Shown here: positions 1 through 10,927 of the stretch, one piece after another
How positions within the stretch are numbered: the first letter of the stretch is position 1
How the letters are laid out: every line of letters starts with the position of its first letter
Assembly (NCBI GenBank): GCA_004802705.1
Contig: SGPL01000497.1
Span: forward strand, 1 to 24,565
DNA length: 24,565 nt
Direction of reading: 5' to 3'
Origin: Bondarzewia mesenterica
Lineage: Eukaryota > Basidiomycota > Agaricomycetes > Russulales > Bondarzewiaceae
The notes under the pieces: generated by a model
Database searches by the model: none
What the model was told of the DNA's origin: nothing
Seen by the model: the letters and a program-made list of their open reading frames with translations, nothing else
Position numbers and translations under genes: made by a program

Positions 1-277
1 TGAAGATGAAGGGAACCTTGTGCGATTGAGGGCCGAAGATGACAATTGGGACCAGAGAGACTGGTTAGGGACGGCGTCACATGTGACACAACAGGGGCAC
101 GTCTTGGAAGTAGTGACAGCGCGTGACACTGTCTTGATCATCAAGCTCGACGACGCCGACAGTCAAAACTACAACCCTGCCCCCCTCTCCTCCTTTTCAT
201 ACGACGACGTACATATTCCTCAGAAACCCATCCTTCCCTATTTTCTACCTCCCCTATCCACAGCCTGCCTTACGCAT
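1..277. other. Upstream region of the MUB1-like gene
   Basis: These bases precede the chosen start codon of the MYND gene. A CT-rich stretch at about 178-270 (runs such as cccctctcctcc) is typical of the 5' side of actively transcribed fungal genes. An open frame runs from the left edge through this stretch, but it shows no family signature and is probably chance. I see no other gene here. Confidence 0.4.
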
Positions 278-3200
278 ATGCGCGAATCAAACTTCGCCTT
301 CCCCCTCCAGAACAGGGCGTCGGTCTGCATCTCTTCCCAGCTGTATGATAGACGAGGTTCGTATCTATTTTCTCTGTCCTTTTGTTTTTGCTTAAATCCA
401 TCTCGGATCATGCAGCCCTTGATACGAACTCTCCCCTCCCCCTCTTCAATTCCCTGTCACACCTGACCTATTTGACAGCTACCTCCCCTCGAATACGTGA
501 AATCATGACCATGGACGGCGGGCTCGAACGTCTCGTCCGCATTCTTCACGACTTCTGTATATCTCCTCCATCGCCCGAGAACCCAGCGGTGCTTTATGGC
601 CTCTTACCATTGAACCATCACCCGCCAAAGCCCCTTCCGACCCTCAACCCCAAATCTTTCGACAAACATGCCGCCCACCGATTTTCTCTCGCATTCCAGT
701 GTGTCGTCAACATTGGCGTACGTGGGAGTGAACCAATTCGCAGTAGAGTCGTGCAGGCTGGGACACTGGATGTTGTCGGGTGCATCCTTGAGGCATGGTT
801 GGCCAGTAAGGGGTTCGCGGTTGGTCCGAGCTCGAGTGCGTCGGGAATGCCACGGGAATCTAGAGAGCAGCGTGTTGCGCGGCGGCAGGCTCAGGCAGAG
901 CAAAGATCCAGGGAGCAAGCTGCGGAGCTTGCACGAGCACTTCAGCGGCCGCAGTTGTCTCGTAGGGACTATGAGCGCATATCGGAGCACGAGATGACTC
1001 CTGCGGAAGATGACAATGCGGTAAATGTTCGTTCGTCTTTCTTTTTTTTTTTGTGCAACCCTTCTAAACAGGACCCCGTTGTTGTTTCAGGATGAGTCGA
1101 TGGATATAACTGCGACACCTGATACCTCTATGGTTATTCAGGAAAACATTTCTGTTCTGAGTTCCCCTACCCCCGTCTCCGATCCTCCTTCTGCCGTTTC
1201 TGTTGATACCGACGCAGATACCTCTACGGATACCTCTACCAACGCAACACCAGCTGGATCCAATACGCCGACGGGCACTGTAGAGGTGCCTGGGCGAGAT
1301 CGCAGCGGAACCATTATCGCGAGGCCAATATGGGACACGGCCATCACCATCCATCCACGACGCAATTTTCGCACACGCGACCGCCAAGGCACCGTCATCT
1401 CTCCCTCGACTTCTGCGAATACTTCTCGAGCTGAAACTGAGACAGAAGACGATGCCGATGTAGACATGGACCGTGATCAGTCGCGTGAGACTACAGACAC
1501 CTCGCCATCACCTGAGCCCATGGCCATCTCGCGTCCTCCACAGACATCGCCGCACACGAGAAGAGCGGTCGGTATCGTGTCAGATGCGACGACGCAGACG
1601 GCAACCGGCGCCTCGTTAGAGCTGAACACGGACGCACACATCATCATCAATCATGATCAGGACGTCGGTGGGGAAGGTGTTGGCGTCGAGGATGGAATCG
1701 TGTCATTGGAGCCGAATGACGATTTCGCGATGGGGGCGCCTCCTGGTGCCCCTGGAGCCATAGAGACTGCGAGAACGGTGCGTCCTAATGAGGGGGCCAG
1801 GCGTGGGAGAAACGACCTCACACCGCGCGCTGTAAATACCAATCTGCCATTCACGACTCCTGGGACTGCTGGTAGGGTGAACCGGGGAAGCGATGGCGAA
1901 GAGGATACTCCTGTAAGACCGAATGCTCCCATGCAGAGGAATCTGCCGCTTCCTGCCGTTGCGCGCGGGGTTCCGACTATCACAGCGGATGGTGCAGCCA
2001 CTGTGCGAGCATCTGGGCATGGACATCATCACCATCACCATAGAGAGCCAGACATGGGACCATATGGTGACGAGGATGTACTGCTGAGTTTGCAGCTCTT
2101 GGCGTATCTCAGCAAGTACCCGCATGTACGGCAAGCGTTTTACAAGCCACGCACTAGCTTCCATCCTGCGTCGGCCACCCTCAGGATAGGTGAGCATCTG
2201 GGTGCGGCTCAGGCGTCGACTAGTTCTGCTACTGCTGGACCATCCAATCCTAGTTCCGGCAAGGAGCTGTCGTCGTCATCATCTCATTTCCTCAGGATGA
2301 TTGGTCGTGGAAAAGGGAAAGAACCTGCACCACCTCCATCGGCACCGTACCCAGCGACGACGAGTTCGGCGAGCAATCCACCATTTTCGACCAGACAGAC
2401 GAATGTCTTTTCGCTTGTGGAGCGGTTCACGTTTCGGCCGAGTTCGTCGGAGAACGATTTGCCAAATCCACCTCCAACGTTGCCTGCAGAAATTCAGTAT
2501 TGGGCGGGTGTCATCATGAGAAATGCGTGTCGAAAGGATGACAGTAGAGGTGGTATACGGCAGTGTGCTAACAGTAAGTCAGTTTCTTCATTAGTTAATT
2601 CATTGTTGCTGATAGAGGAACGTGCAGTGCTCTGCGGTCGATGGGAGTCCTATCCCCGGGAGTTTGCAAAATGCAGAAGGTGTCGGAAGGCCAAGTACTG
2701 TGGGAAGGAGTGTCAAAGTACAGCGTGGAGCGAGGGACACCGATTCTGGTGCAGCGCGAAGGATGGGGATGATGATCCTGAGCATGCACATGCACATGGG
2801 GATATCTCGGGCAGGTCCGAGGGCACAGGTACAGATACAGCGCTTGGTGCTGCCACGACATCAGAAGGGACTGTGACTGGTCGAGCAGACAGGAGGGTAG
2901 AGAGAGATCGGGAACGCGTCCGAGACAGGGTAGAGAGGGATCGGGAACGCGTTCGGGAGAGGGTAATGGCGACCACGGCTGCGACTGGCGCAAACACGGC
3001 GGAAGTCGCGAGAGCGGTCGCGCACGTCATCCGGCAAATGCCCTCAAATCTCGTACCGAGGCCAGGTGATGCAGAGGGCGCGGCTGGTACTAGGCGGGAA
3101 CGGGGTGTGGGGAATGAGCGGGAGTTGGCGGATGGAAATGCGGGATGGGGTCGGGCGTTCTACGAGCCGTCGCCATTTGTGGGGCAGGGCGAACGGGGGG

Positions 3201-3505
3201 CAAGGGATGTGTATCTCTCTCCATTTCAAGGGCGAAGGTTTGGGCCGGGAGAGATTGCTAATGGGAGTCCAGCTGCGCTGACATTGGAGAGGAGAGCTGA
3301 GACTATGCCTGGTGGTATGGTACCTGTTGTGGACTCACCTTCTAGAACGACAGTGCTTAGCCGATATCTTGATCAGCCAGCTGTTGCAGAAGGCGGGGGC
3401 AGAACAGATGTCTCAATGATAGCGGGGCCTTCGCGGGTCGTGAGGCAGGATGATGGGGAGGTGTATGGGTTGTCTGGGGACGACATTTCGATGGACGTCG
3501 ATTGA
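278..3505 (+). CDS. MUB1: MUB1/SamB-like MYND zinc-finger protein
   Basis: Four exons are inferred: 278-356, 416-1020, 1091-2573 and 2628-3505. Their sum is 3045 nt, an exact reading frame of 1014 residues. The start at 278 gives MRESNFAFPLQNRASVCISS, the conserved opening of fungal MUB1/SamB proteins. An armadillo-like segment follows (the region with LYGLLPL and AFQCVVNIGVRGSEPIRSRV). The middle is long, Ser/Thr/Asp-rich and probably disordered, and holds a six-histidine run (about 2024-2042). The MYND finger lies at about residues 720-764, with C720, C725, C738, C741, C747, C751, H760 and C764. The third intron splits the codon between CAN and LCGRW. In yeast, Mub1 partners the ubiquitin ligase Ubr2 in turnover of the proteasome regulator Rpn4; in filamentous fungi the relative SamB affects morphology. 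Function here is inferred by family. It is probably a housekeeping gene flanking the cluster. Confidence 0.88.
2897..2962 (+). repeat. 33-bp tandem duplication inside the MYND gene
   Basis: Two adjacent 33-bp units (2897-2929 and 2930-2962) differ at only a few bases and encode two copies of an 11-residue charged unit (VERDRERVRDR-like). The duplication keeps frame and lies downstream of the MYND finger, in a probable charged helix or coiled coil. Confidence 0.8.
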
Positions 3506-4620
3506 TATTTTCTTGTCCGGCTATTCTGTGCTGCGAAACTGGCTCCTAATACCTTTGATCATGGCCTTTCCCCTTTTCAGGTGCGCATGTTGCACTTGTA
3601 TATTCCCATCTCCATCATCCATGGACCTTGTGCTGCATAATCCTTCCCGGCTTTGACCTCGATTACCCTCCTCTTGAATGATATATATATCTGTGACTTC
3701 AGGCGCTTAGCGTCGTCTAGTACAACATGTCCTGGGTCGTGACTCGTCCCGTTCCGTCCATTCCTTGCATTGTTTTTGTCCTCTCTTCATTTCTTCTGCC
3801 CCTGCACTTCGTTTCTGTGTCTCTCTGTGTCCTTCATATTTGCATCCGTATATCATGTCCAGCCTGCATATACATACTTACAGCCTCGAGTGCAAACGGT
3901 TAAACTTTGCTATGTTCGTGTGCGAAGTTTTATAAAATGTTAAAGGGCCGGATGCTATCGTATGCCTTCATCAATTATAATAAGTGTTGCAGATTCTTTA
4001 GCATATCTTATGCGTAGCTGACAACCAAGCCGAAAACGCTCATTGACGAAGTTTGGACGAAGTCATACGACAACATCCGGCCAAATGTTGACGCTGAACG
4101 ACGAACAAGTACGACGTGAGTGGTCTCATTGGATTGGTAGGGATTGGTGCGTGAATGCGGCGGGTAGGTTTGCATGACAAAGAGGCTTGTCACGGACAAA
4201 AAGGCGCCGGCGCGACAACTACGCGGTCTCTGTTCGCCATATGACCAGTTAAATGCTGTGGTCCAGATTCTTCTCCTACACAGAAGGGCGCTTCTGACCA
4301 ACTTGTAAGACTGCCGTCGTACCATCACGACCTGGCGTCCAAGTCTTGCGTCGCACCTGCGGCAACAACTCACATAAGCAGGTAAGTTGTGCGAATACAT
4401 TCGTTTGCCAGCTTAAGCACTGTCCACTATCTTGATCACGAGAATTGTCTGTTTTATCCCGAAAGCTACCGAACAAAGTCCAAGGGAACGATGGATTCAC
4501 AAAACATTTCTGGATGCGCAAATCGAAGAGCAGAGGTATATCCCGCGGATCCAAGAATTACAATGTCCACCCGATTGATTGCTCAAGGTCTCAGAGCTCA
4601 AAAAACCCTCGGGCGATGCC
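3506..4620. other. Intergenic region between two convergent genes
   Basis: This 1.1-kb stretch lies between the 3' ends of the MUB1-like gene (+) and the first GMC gene (-). The left part is T/C-rich, as expected of 3' untranslated sequence, with a short (AT)n run near 3682. The open frames here have no recognisable composition or family motif. No RNA gene was seen. Confidence 0.5.
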
Positions 4621-7335
4621 CTACAATTCACCTTTGATGAGATCCGCGGCCCGCTCAGCAACAGCAATCACGATCGAGCACGGGTGTCCAGACACCTGAG
4701 TCGGGAATACACTGGCATCAACCACTCTCAATCCCTCGACTCCGTGAACTCGAAGTTGTTCGTCGACGACACTGTTGGTCGCCGAGTCACCCATCCTCGC
4801 GGATGAAGTCTGGCACGTCGAAAGACAGAGGTCAACAAGCAATCGTCAAGACGCGAGGGTGGATGAAAGGCGCACCGGATGCCACGTTGATTGCCCATTG
4901 CGTCTGATCCAGGCTTCGATTTGCTCGTCGGTCACCTCCATGATGCCAATAATTTTGATGATGATGCACGACAAGATGCGACAATGCTCACTTTATCTGG
5001 GTCGCCATCTCCAGGCCAAAACATCGCGGACGTATCACCAGAGTCCTTCGGAAGATTAAGGCGGTCCGAAAAAGGTTTGGTGCGCGCAATGCGAAGCATG
5101 AGCCTTGTGGCCTTGATGCAGAGCGCCATGTCACTGCCATTTCCGAGATAGCTGTGGGACCTTAGTCCAAGTCCTTCACCATCACACGCTCTTGGAAGTC
5201 AGGCTTACTTGGGGTCGATTACAGGATGGTCCCAGGCACTCGCGCTTGAGAGCGTGACAGAGCCATAGCTTGCAGGTTTCAAGACGATGGCTCCCTTGTA
5301 ACGGAAAGCAACAGGACAGCAAAATGATCAGCAGTTCGTACCAGAAGGGGTGCTGTAATCTCACGCAAGTTATACCGGTGTATGGAAGGGGCGGTTTGCC
5401 TTGTGGAGGTGCTAGGAAGGGTGCGAAGACAACCTCGATGTCGGGAGAGTCCGGACCTGACGAAAGATCGAGGACGGGTATCTTATTTTCTCCATCGTGC
5501 ATTGGCAAGCTGCAGAGTTAAAACGTATGAGTCTCATGATGTGGATGGGATGTGGACGGCGAACCTTCGGTTGTCGGAGCGAACGAAGAACGCTACCTGG
5601 GTGGTCAACGTTGCGAATGAACCTTTCCCAGTCATGAGCCATTTAACAAAGGCCACGAGTCCCCCGAACGGATGAAGGATGTGATCCCATGTTGTGCCAG
5701 GCTTAGCTCTCAAGAATAACGGCCCAGGCGAAAAATGCTGTGATAATAAGCACGATGAGTATCGGTTCCTCCGGGAGACTCTGGAGAGCGCAACTGACGT
5801 CTTGAAGGCCCTGACCAACTGGTAGGTCACGAACGACCGCGATCCCATGTTTCTTCAAGTCGTCCGCGCGTCCGATCCCCGATAGCATGAGGAGCTGAGG
5901 TGTCGCGACCGTCCCGGCACACACAAGGACTTCCTTCGAAGCGGCGACGTAGAAGAGTGGACCGAACCGAGAGGGCGACAAGATCACGCCTTTTGCACGG
6001 ATAGTGTTTCCCTCTGTACTTAATATGATTTTCTCCACCATGGACTCCACGGCGACGGTCAGATTGGGGCGAGCACGGACAGAAGACGAAAGGTAGGCAG
6101 TGGCTGCGGAGGTGCCTGGAAAAGGCTGAGCATTGCGACATCCTGAACGAAAACACGAAAACATTCACGTTCGCCCTTGGGGCTGATAGTGCTCACAAGA
6201 TGGGCAACTCCCAATGGTCCGGCATCGGTGTTGAAGTCGCTGAAAGAAGTGGGGTTGAGGAACACAGAACGGAGCGCGCGCATCACGTGGAAGCCACTCA
6301 CTACACTCGAGGTATGCCGACGTTTACGCACGACAAGATGATATCCTCCGTGATAGACTGTTTGATAACAGTCAGGGACGCAACGAGCGTGGAGTCTGGT
6401 TTGAACCAACCGCGTGCGGAGCATGACTAGTCGAGAAGGGCCCATTCAAGCCATGGAGGGCGGAGTTTACTTGCGGATAGTCGGGATGAGGCGAGTATCC
6501 TTCGGCCTTGCGGAAATAACTGATAAAAAATAAGGTCATAGGACAAAGCAATTCTATCAAGAGACAAACGGCTTCATGGTTTGATAATCCCATCCACGTG
6601 CTCCGTTTTGGACCCAGGCGGAGAAATCTATTTCGAGTCACCCACATAAGCGTCAGCGGGTGTGTGTGGACAATTTTCCCAAAAGCTACGATTACCTTCG
6701 GGTGCGCAACGATGGTATATCAGGCCATTTATGGAGCTGTGAACGACACGGACGTGTGAGCACACTCTTCAATGAAATAAAGGAAACTCACCTCGTCCCG
6801 CCTAGCATTTTGCCCCGAGGCCAATAGCTGGCGCGTCCATCAATGGCGGGCATCGAGCTGGCCCGGGATATCGGGATGAATTTGAGCAGGGGAGGATGGA
6901 TAATCGATACGCACAGTGTCTCATAATTCCAATCGTATCCACTCTTGAAAAGACGCGGGAACCCATACGGGAATTTAGCATTGAGCACACCCTCATGGCT
7001 TGTGGCATCTACTGTCAAAGTCAGCATTCTCGTGAAAGAGCAGGACAAAGACCTTTTTCCGGCCTCGATGAGGAGCACGGATACTCCTCTGTCTTCCGAA
7101 AGACGTGAGGCAAGGACGCAACCGGCAGTCCCTGAGTGAGGAAATGATAAAGATAAGGCTGGTACACCGCGCGAACGACAGGGAATGTATCCCAGATTCC
7201 CAACGAACCTCCCCCAATGATGACATAATCGTAGGTTTGCCATGACTTTCCGCCCTCCTCAACATCGCGGACGGACGAAATGGCCGTAGCAAACGTGCGG
7301 GGATCTGAACAAACTGTGGAATGGGAGGCACCCAT
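4621..7335 (-). CDS. GMC oxidoreductase (aryl-alcohol-oxidase / glucose-dehydrogenase-like)
   Basis: A flavin-dependent alcohol oxidase or dehydrogenase of the AA3 type, rebuilt from about a dozen exons. The start at 7335 gives [12 protein letters not shown]; the FAD fold follows (YDYVIIGGG joined to [14 protein letters not shown]41, G43, G46). Later exons carry [11 protein letters not shown] and SSINGLIYH (GMC signature 1 area), [32 protein letters not shown] (signature 2), [15 protein letters not shown] and [19 protein letters not shown]. The C-terminus has the catalytic pair, His in STWHP|TSSARMG and His in [15 protein letters not shown], and ends AADLIKGEL. No signal peptide is visible; MG with Ser at position 6 fits an N-myristoylation signal, so it may be cytosolic or membrane-attached. 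The in-frame stops seen in the raw DNA all fall in removable introns, so I judge it intact. It is divergent from the second GMC gene. The substrate is unknown; oxidation of a cluster alcohol is inference. Confidence 0.85.
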
Positions 7336-7642
7336 AGATTGAGGATGTGTGCTGGTAACAGCTGACGCGGAGTTGCGGTCTGGACAGAAGAGGACAACAA
7401 GGAGGACAACTCGAGGGTTCGTCGCTAGTGGATATCTAAAGGGCAGGTTGACACCGTGCTGGCACGTTAAACTGCCGCTCCCAGTCAGAGGCCGAACATT
7501 TCAGATCCAGGCAAGCCGGGCGCTCTAGCCTGTGAGTGTGCACATGGATGCGCACGCCGCAGGAGAGTAGCCTGATACACATCACGGTCAACGTGTTGAA
7601 CACCGACATGATGCTACGGCCGCACTTCCGACAGCGATGTCG

Positions 7643-7840
7643 CAACGTGCTTCCATATGCCCAGCTCTGGTCCCCCAAAACTGTGCCAATTAGGTCCAAC
7701 GCTCAGATCTCAGACCCCACGGGCTTGAGCGCACTGCTTTAAGTTCCCAAGAAGGGAGGTGACAAGGAAGTAAGTAGAAAGAGTTTGATACTGTACTTAT
7801 CGAAGTTGCGGGCAAGGTACTTCCATATACCCTGCTCTGA
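7643..7840. repeat. Degenerate direct repeat (28 bp, spaced 170 bp)
   Basis: Bases 7643-7670 and 7813-7840 match at 23 of 28 positions, around the shared core cttccatat. On the minus strand both copies can be read as a peptide of the form (S/P)E-x-GIWK-x-x-A. This suggests two decayed copies of one coding exon rather than a regulatory repeat. Confidence 0.5.
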
Positions 7841-7905
7841 TTTCACAAATGGCGCCTTGCGGTCTGTGCCGATCACGCGCTGGAAGCCTTTAAGATCAGG
7901 AAAGG
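7790..7905 (-). pseudogene. Unidentified exon-like remnant
   Basis: On the minus strand a branch-point-like actaac and an acceptor ccgcag precede an open segment reading FPDLKGFQRVIGTDRKAPF and then SEQGIWKYLARNFDK. It ends at a possible donor (gtacag). The composition looks like real protein and the borders look like an exon. I found no start codon and no continuation, and I do not recognise the family. A second, poorer copy of its GIWK part lies near 7643-7670. It may be the leftover of a lost gene or a misjudged part of an expressed one. Confidence 0.3.
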
Positions 7906-8336
7906 TGGCTGCGGGTTAGTAGGGTGCTTCCGGAATCTGTATGCAGTACTAAACACTAGTATCATCCCACAAATCATTGGCGTCCACCCCTTTCCACGCT
8001 CAGAGATTGAGCGCTTGATCGAATCACTGCTTTCAGGATGGAAAGAACGTGGTATACCTATGGGAATTTGACCGTCGGTTCGATTTTGCTGGCCTGAACT
8101 GAATAGTACAACAACGACTGAAACTTATCGTAGCCTCAGTGATATCCGGGACAGATCTCCTCGGATCATGTTACACAGTGACGCGAAAATAACCATCATT
8201 CTTGCAGATAGGCTTGCACCTCGCCTGAGAGTCAGGCGTTCATGGCGGACACCTGAGTGTCTGTAACCGCCGATCATCGTGCGCCCTTCCGGTACCAGTA
8301 CTCAGCCCATTGATCATACCTTCATCCCGCAACAAG

Positions 8337-10856
8337 ATGCCTTTCTTTCGCCAAGTTGTGGTTTTCTTAATTATTCTTGCTCGTGTTGCCTTGGGCAAGG
8401 TGCTCTACGAGCCATCTCACATCGCCCATCTGGAGTACGATTTCATCGTCGTGGGCGGTGAGTTGCGTGAACACGGTGCTTAGATGGTTATCGCGACGTT
8501 GAATGCTTGTCTAGGTGGCACTGCCGGTAATGTGGTCGCAAACCGCTTAAGTGAAGAGGTGTCCGTCCGAGTTCTCGTCATAGAAGCTGGTTTGTCGTGA
8601 GTTTCGTTCATAGGGTCCACTTTTTGTCGTCATTTACTGGCGAATTTCAAGGAATCAAAATGTTGAAGACTCCATCGTCCCTTTCTTCTGTCCTCTATTC
8701 TACCCTGCAAGCTCATGGACTTGGAACTATACGACGGTGCCACAATCCGCTCTAGGAGGCCGTGAAATTCCTTATCCCAGTGGGCGCCTTTTGGGAGGCA
8801 GCAGCTCCATCAGTGAGTACATTCCTTCATGATATATGGGCCCGTGACTGACAGTTCGGTCCAGACTCTATGATTTATACACGCGGGTCCTCCGAAGACT
8901 TTGACCGGTACGCTCGTATTACTGGCGATCCGGGCTGGTCATGGAGCGCTATGGAACCATATCTCAGAATGGTGTGCTTGCTTATTCTGGTTTTTGCATT
9001 TGGTGAAGAGACGCTGATTTCGCGGCAAGCTCGAGCAATTTGTTCCATCAGCCGACGGTCACAATACGACCGGCCAATTCGACCGCTCTGTCCATGGTTT
9101 CTCTGGGCCTCTTCGAGTCAGCCTTCCAGGATATCATCAAGAAATTGATGACAAGGTCGTTGATACTACTCGCGAGCTTGACGACTTTCCGTTCAACGAA
9201 GACATGAATTCTGGATTCATGCTGGGCATTGGTATCGTTTCTTGACGCTGAACATGCCTCTCGCTTTGGTCTAACGGTGTCGTGTTGCAGGATGGACACA
9301 GGCAACCATCGGAGGAAGTGAGCGTAGCAGTTCTGCTACTGCCTATCTGTCCTCAAAATATTTGAAACGCGAGAATCTTGACATTCTTCTCCAAACCTCT
9401 GTCACCAAACTCGTTCCTGGCCCTACAACACAAGATGGCCATATCCACTTTACATCGGTAGAGTTGGCGCGACATGGCACAGGTGGCATTCGCTCCCAAC
9501 CATTTATCCACATCCGGCTCACCACGACGATTAGACACGCGTTACTACGTCTCTGCGAGGAAAGAGATAATTCTTTCTGCAGGAGCTATCAACACACCTC
9601 AACTTCTCATGCTCTCGGGGGTCGGAGATCCAGTCGCTCTTCGACGTCTCGGCATCGATGTTCTCCTTGATCATCCAGACGTCGGTCGCAATCTGCAAGA
9701 TCACCCGTTGTTGCCCAACCAATTCCTGGTCAACTCCACGAACACTTTTGAATCTTTCGAGCGAAACGCGACGTTGTTTGGCGAGCTATTCGTGCAGTAC
9801 AACACTTCCGGGACCGGACCTTTTGTTGATGGACTCGCAAATCTGCTTGGTTGGTTTCGGATCCCCCCAAACTCATCGATATTCGGGGAGTTTCCCGACC
9901 CTAGCGCGGGCCCAAATTCAGCTCATTACGAGATGACTTTCTCCGTCAGCCGTCTCTCGCTCACGCCAGCGAAGTAATGAAACTGACGACCCGAAAACCT
10001 GTAGAACGGGTTCGCAGGTTTTGTGCAAGCCCTGCCGGATACGGGTAACTACATGACCATTATGACCAACGTGGTAGCGCCCATGTCTCGTCAGTGAACG
10101 GCGCATCTCACCCCCTCGTCCCTCTAATAAGAGAATTCTTGTAGGTGGCTTTGTGACACTGAATTCGATCGACCCATTCGATTCCCCATTGATCAACCCA
10201 GGCCTTCTGGATCACCCCTTTGATGTGTTCGTCATGGTTGAGGCGATCAAGGCGGTGAGACGCTTCCTGAATGCTTCCGCATGGTCGGGCTACACCATAG
10301 CGCCATATGGCGAGGCCGCCATCGCGAACACTGACGAGGAGCTTGTAAAATACGCCCGTAATCTAACGACCACTGTTTTTCATCCGGTTGGGACTGCCCG
10401 CATGTCCTCGACAGACGCAGAAGGGGGAGGTGTGTACTTTCCAGCTCACTTTATTCGTCGGCGTCGGATACACTCGAATTCTCTTCAAATTCGTTGCTGT
10501 TTCATCTCTGGACAGTGGTGAACCCTGACTTGAGCGTCAAACGTACCGAGGGCTTGCGCATCATCGACGCGTCCGTGTTTGTGAGTCATCGACTCCCTTA
10601 GCTCTCTGCATCCCACTAAAGTTCCGATCAACATTCAGCCATTCATACCAGCAGCGCACCCTCAGGCAATTATTTTGGTTTTTCTATGAGGAAGCCTCTC
10701 ACAACTTCTCTGCAGGCCGCCGTGTATGCGTTTGCCGAACGAGGAGCTGACCTTATAAAAAAAGGCGTGGAATCTATAGTGAGCTTCGGTAGTCTTGGCG
10801 AACCGCAAAGGCGTTGTCGAAGTCGAAACTTGATACATGATTGGGATGTTGTATAA
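8337..10856 (+). CDS. Secreted GMC oxidoreductase (aryl-alcohol-oxidase-like, AA3_2)
   Basis: The start at 8337 gives [20 protein letters not shown], a good signal peptide, followed by [20 protein letters not shown] (FAD-binding G40, G42, G45). Further exons give [40 protein letters not shown] (signature 1 region), [52 protein letters not shown] and [20 protein letters not shown] (signature 2). The C-terminal part has the catalytic pair, His in [13 protein letters not shown] and His in [10 protein letters not shown], then [15 protein letters not shown]. The intron after AHPQ (10666-10715) appears to use a GC donor. With that join the frame runs to a stop at 10854-10856; a further splice near 10781 could change the last residues. 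Aryl-alcohol oxidases oxidise aromatic or allylic alcohols and release H2O2, usually outside the cell. The role could be lignocellulose breakdown or late oxidation of a terpenoid. Its 3' end is only 71 bp from that of the UbiA gene. Confidence 0.85.
10666..10715 (+). other. Probable GC-AG intron in the second GMC gene
   Basis: The codons before are ...CAC CCT CAG and the intron would begin gcaatt and end tgcag. Joining there gives AHPQ followed by [13 protein letters not shown], which is the family consensus. The only nearby GT donor (10679) would leave a 37-nt intron and insert extra residues after the catalytic histidine. The donor context CAG|GCAATT is close to the usual GC-donor consensus. 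Confidence 0.65.
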
Positions 10857-10927
10857 GGGTCTAATAAGGCATCTCATCACTGCAAAACATCATGGGACGG
10901 AAGTGAACGCTACATGATATCGAGTGA

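Larger units (their letters stand above)
7336..8336. other. Divergent intergenic region between two GMC genes
   Basis: About 1 kb separates the start codons of the two GMC genes and should contain both promoters. It is not empty: exon-like fragments on the minus strand and a degenerate direct repeat are listed separately. I see no other supportable gene. Confidence 0.5.

Noticed and set aside
604..3281. Long open frames antisense to, or in other frames of, the MUB1-like gene
   Set aside because: They are shadows of a G/C-rich coding gene whose four exons sum to an exact reading frame; none shows a family motif.
3681..3691. Short AT dinucleotide run as a microsatellite or promoter element
   Set aside because: Too short to be informative and located downstream of the MUB1-like stop codon.
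4621..10856. Many in-frame stops and frame changes in both GMC genes, suggesting pseudogenes
   Set aside because: Each break falls between a usable donor and acceptor, and splicing gives continuous family sequence with both catalytic histidines, so both genes are judged intact.
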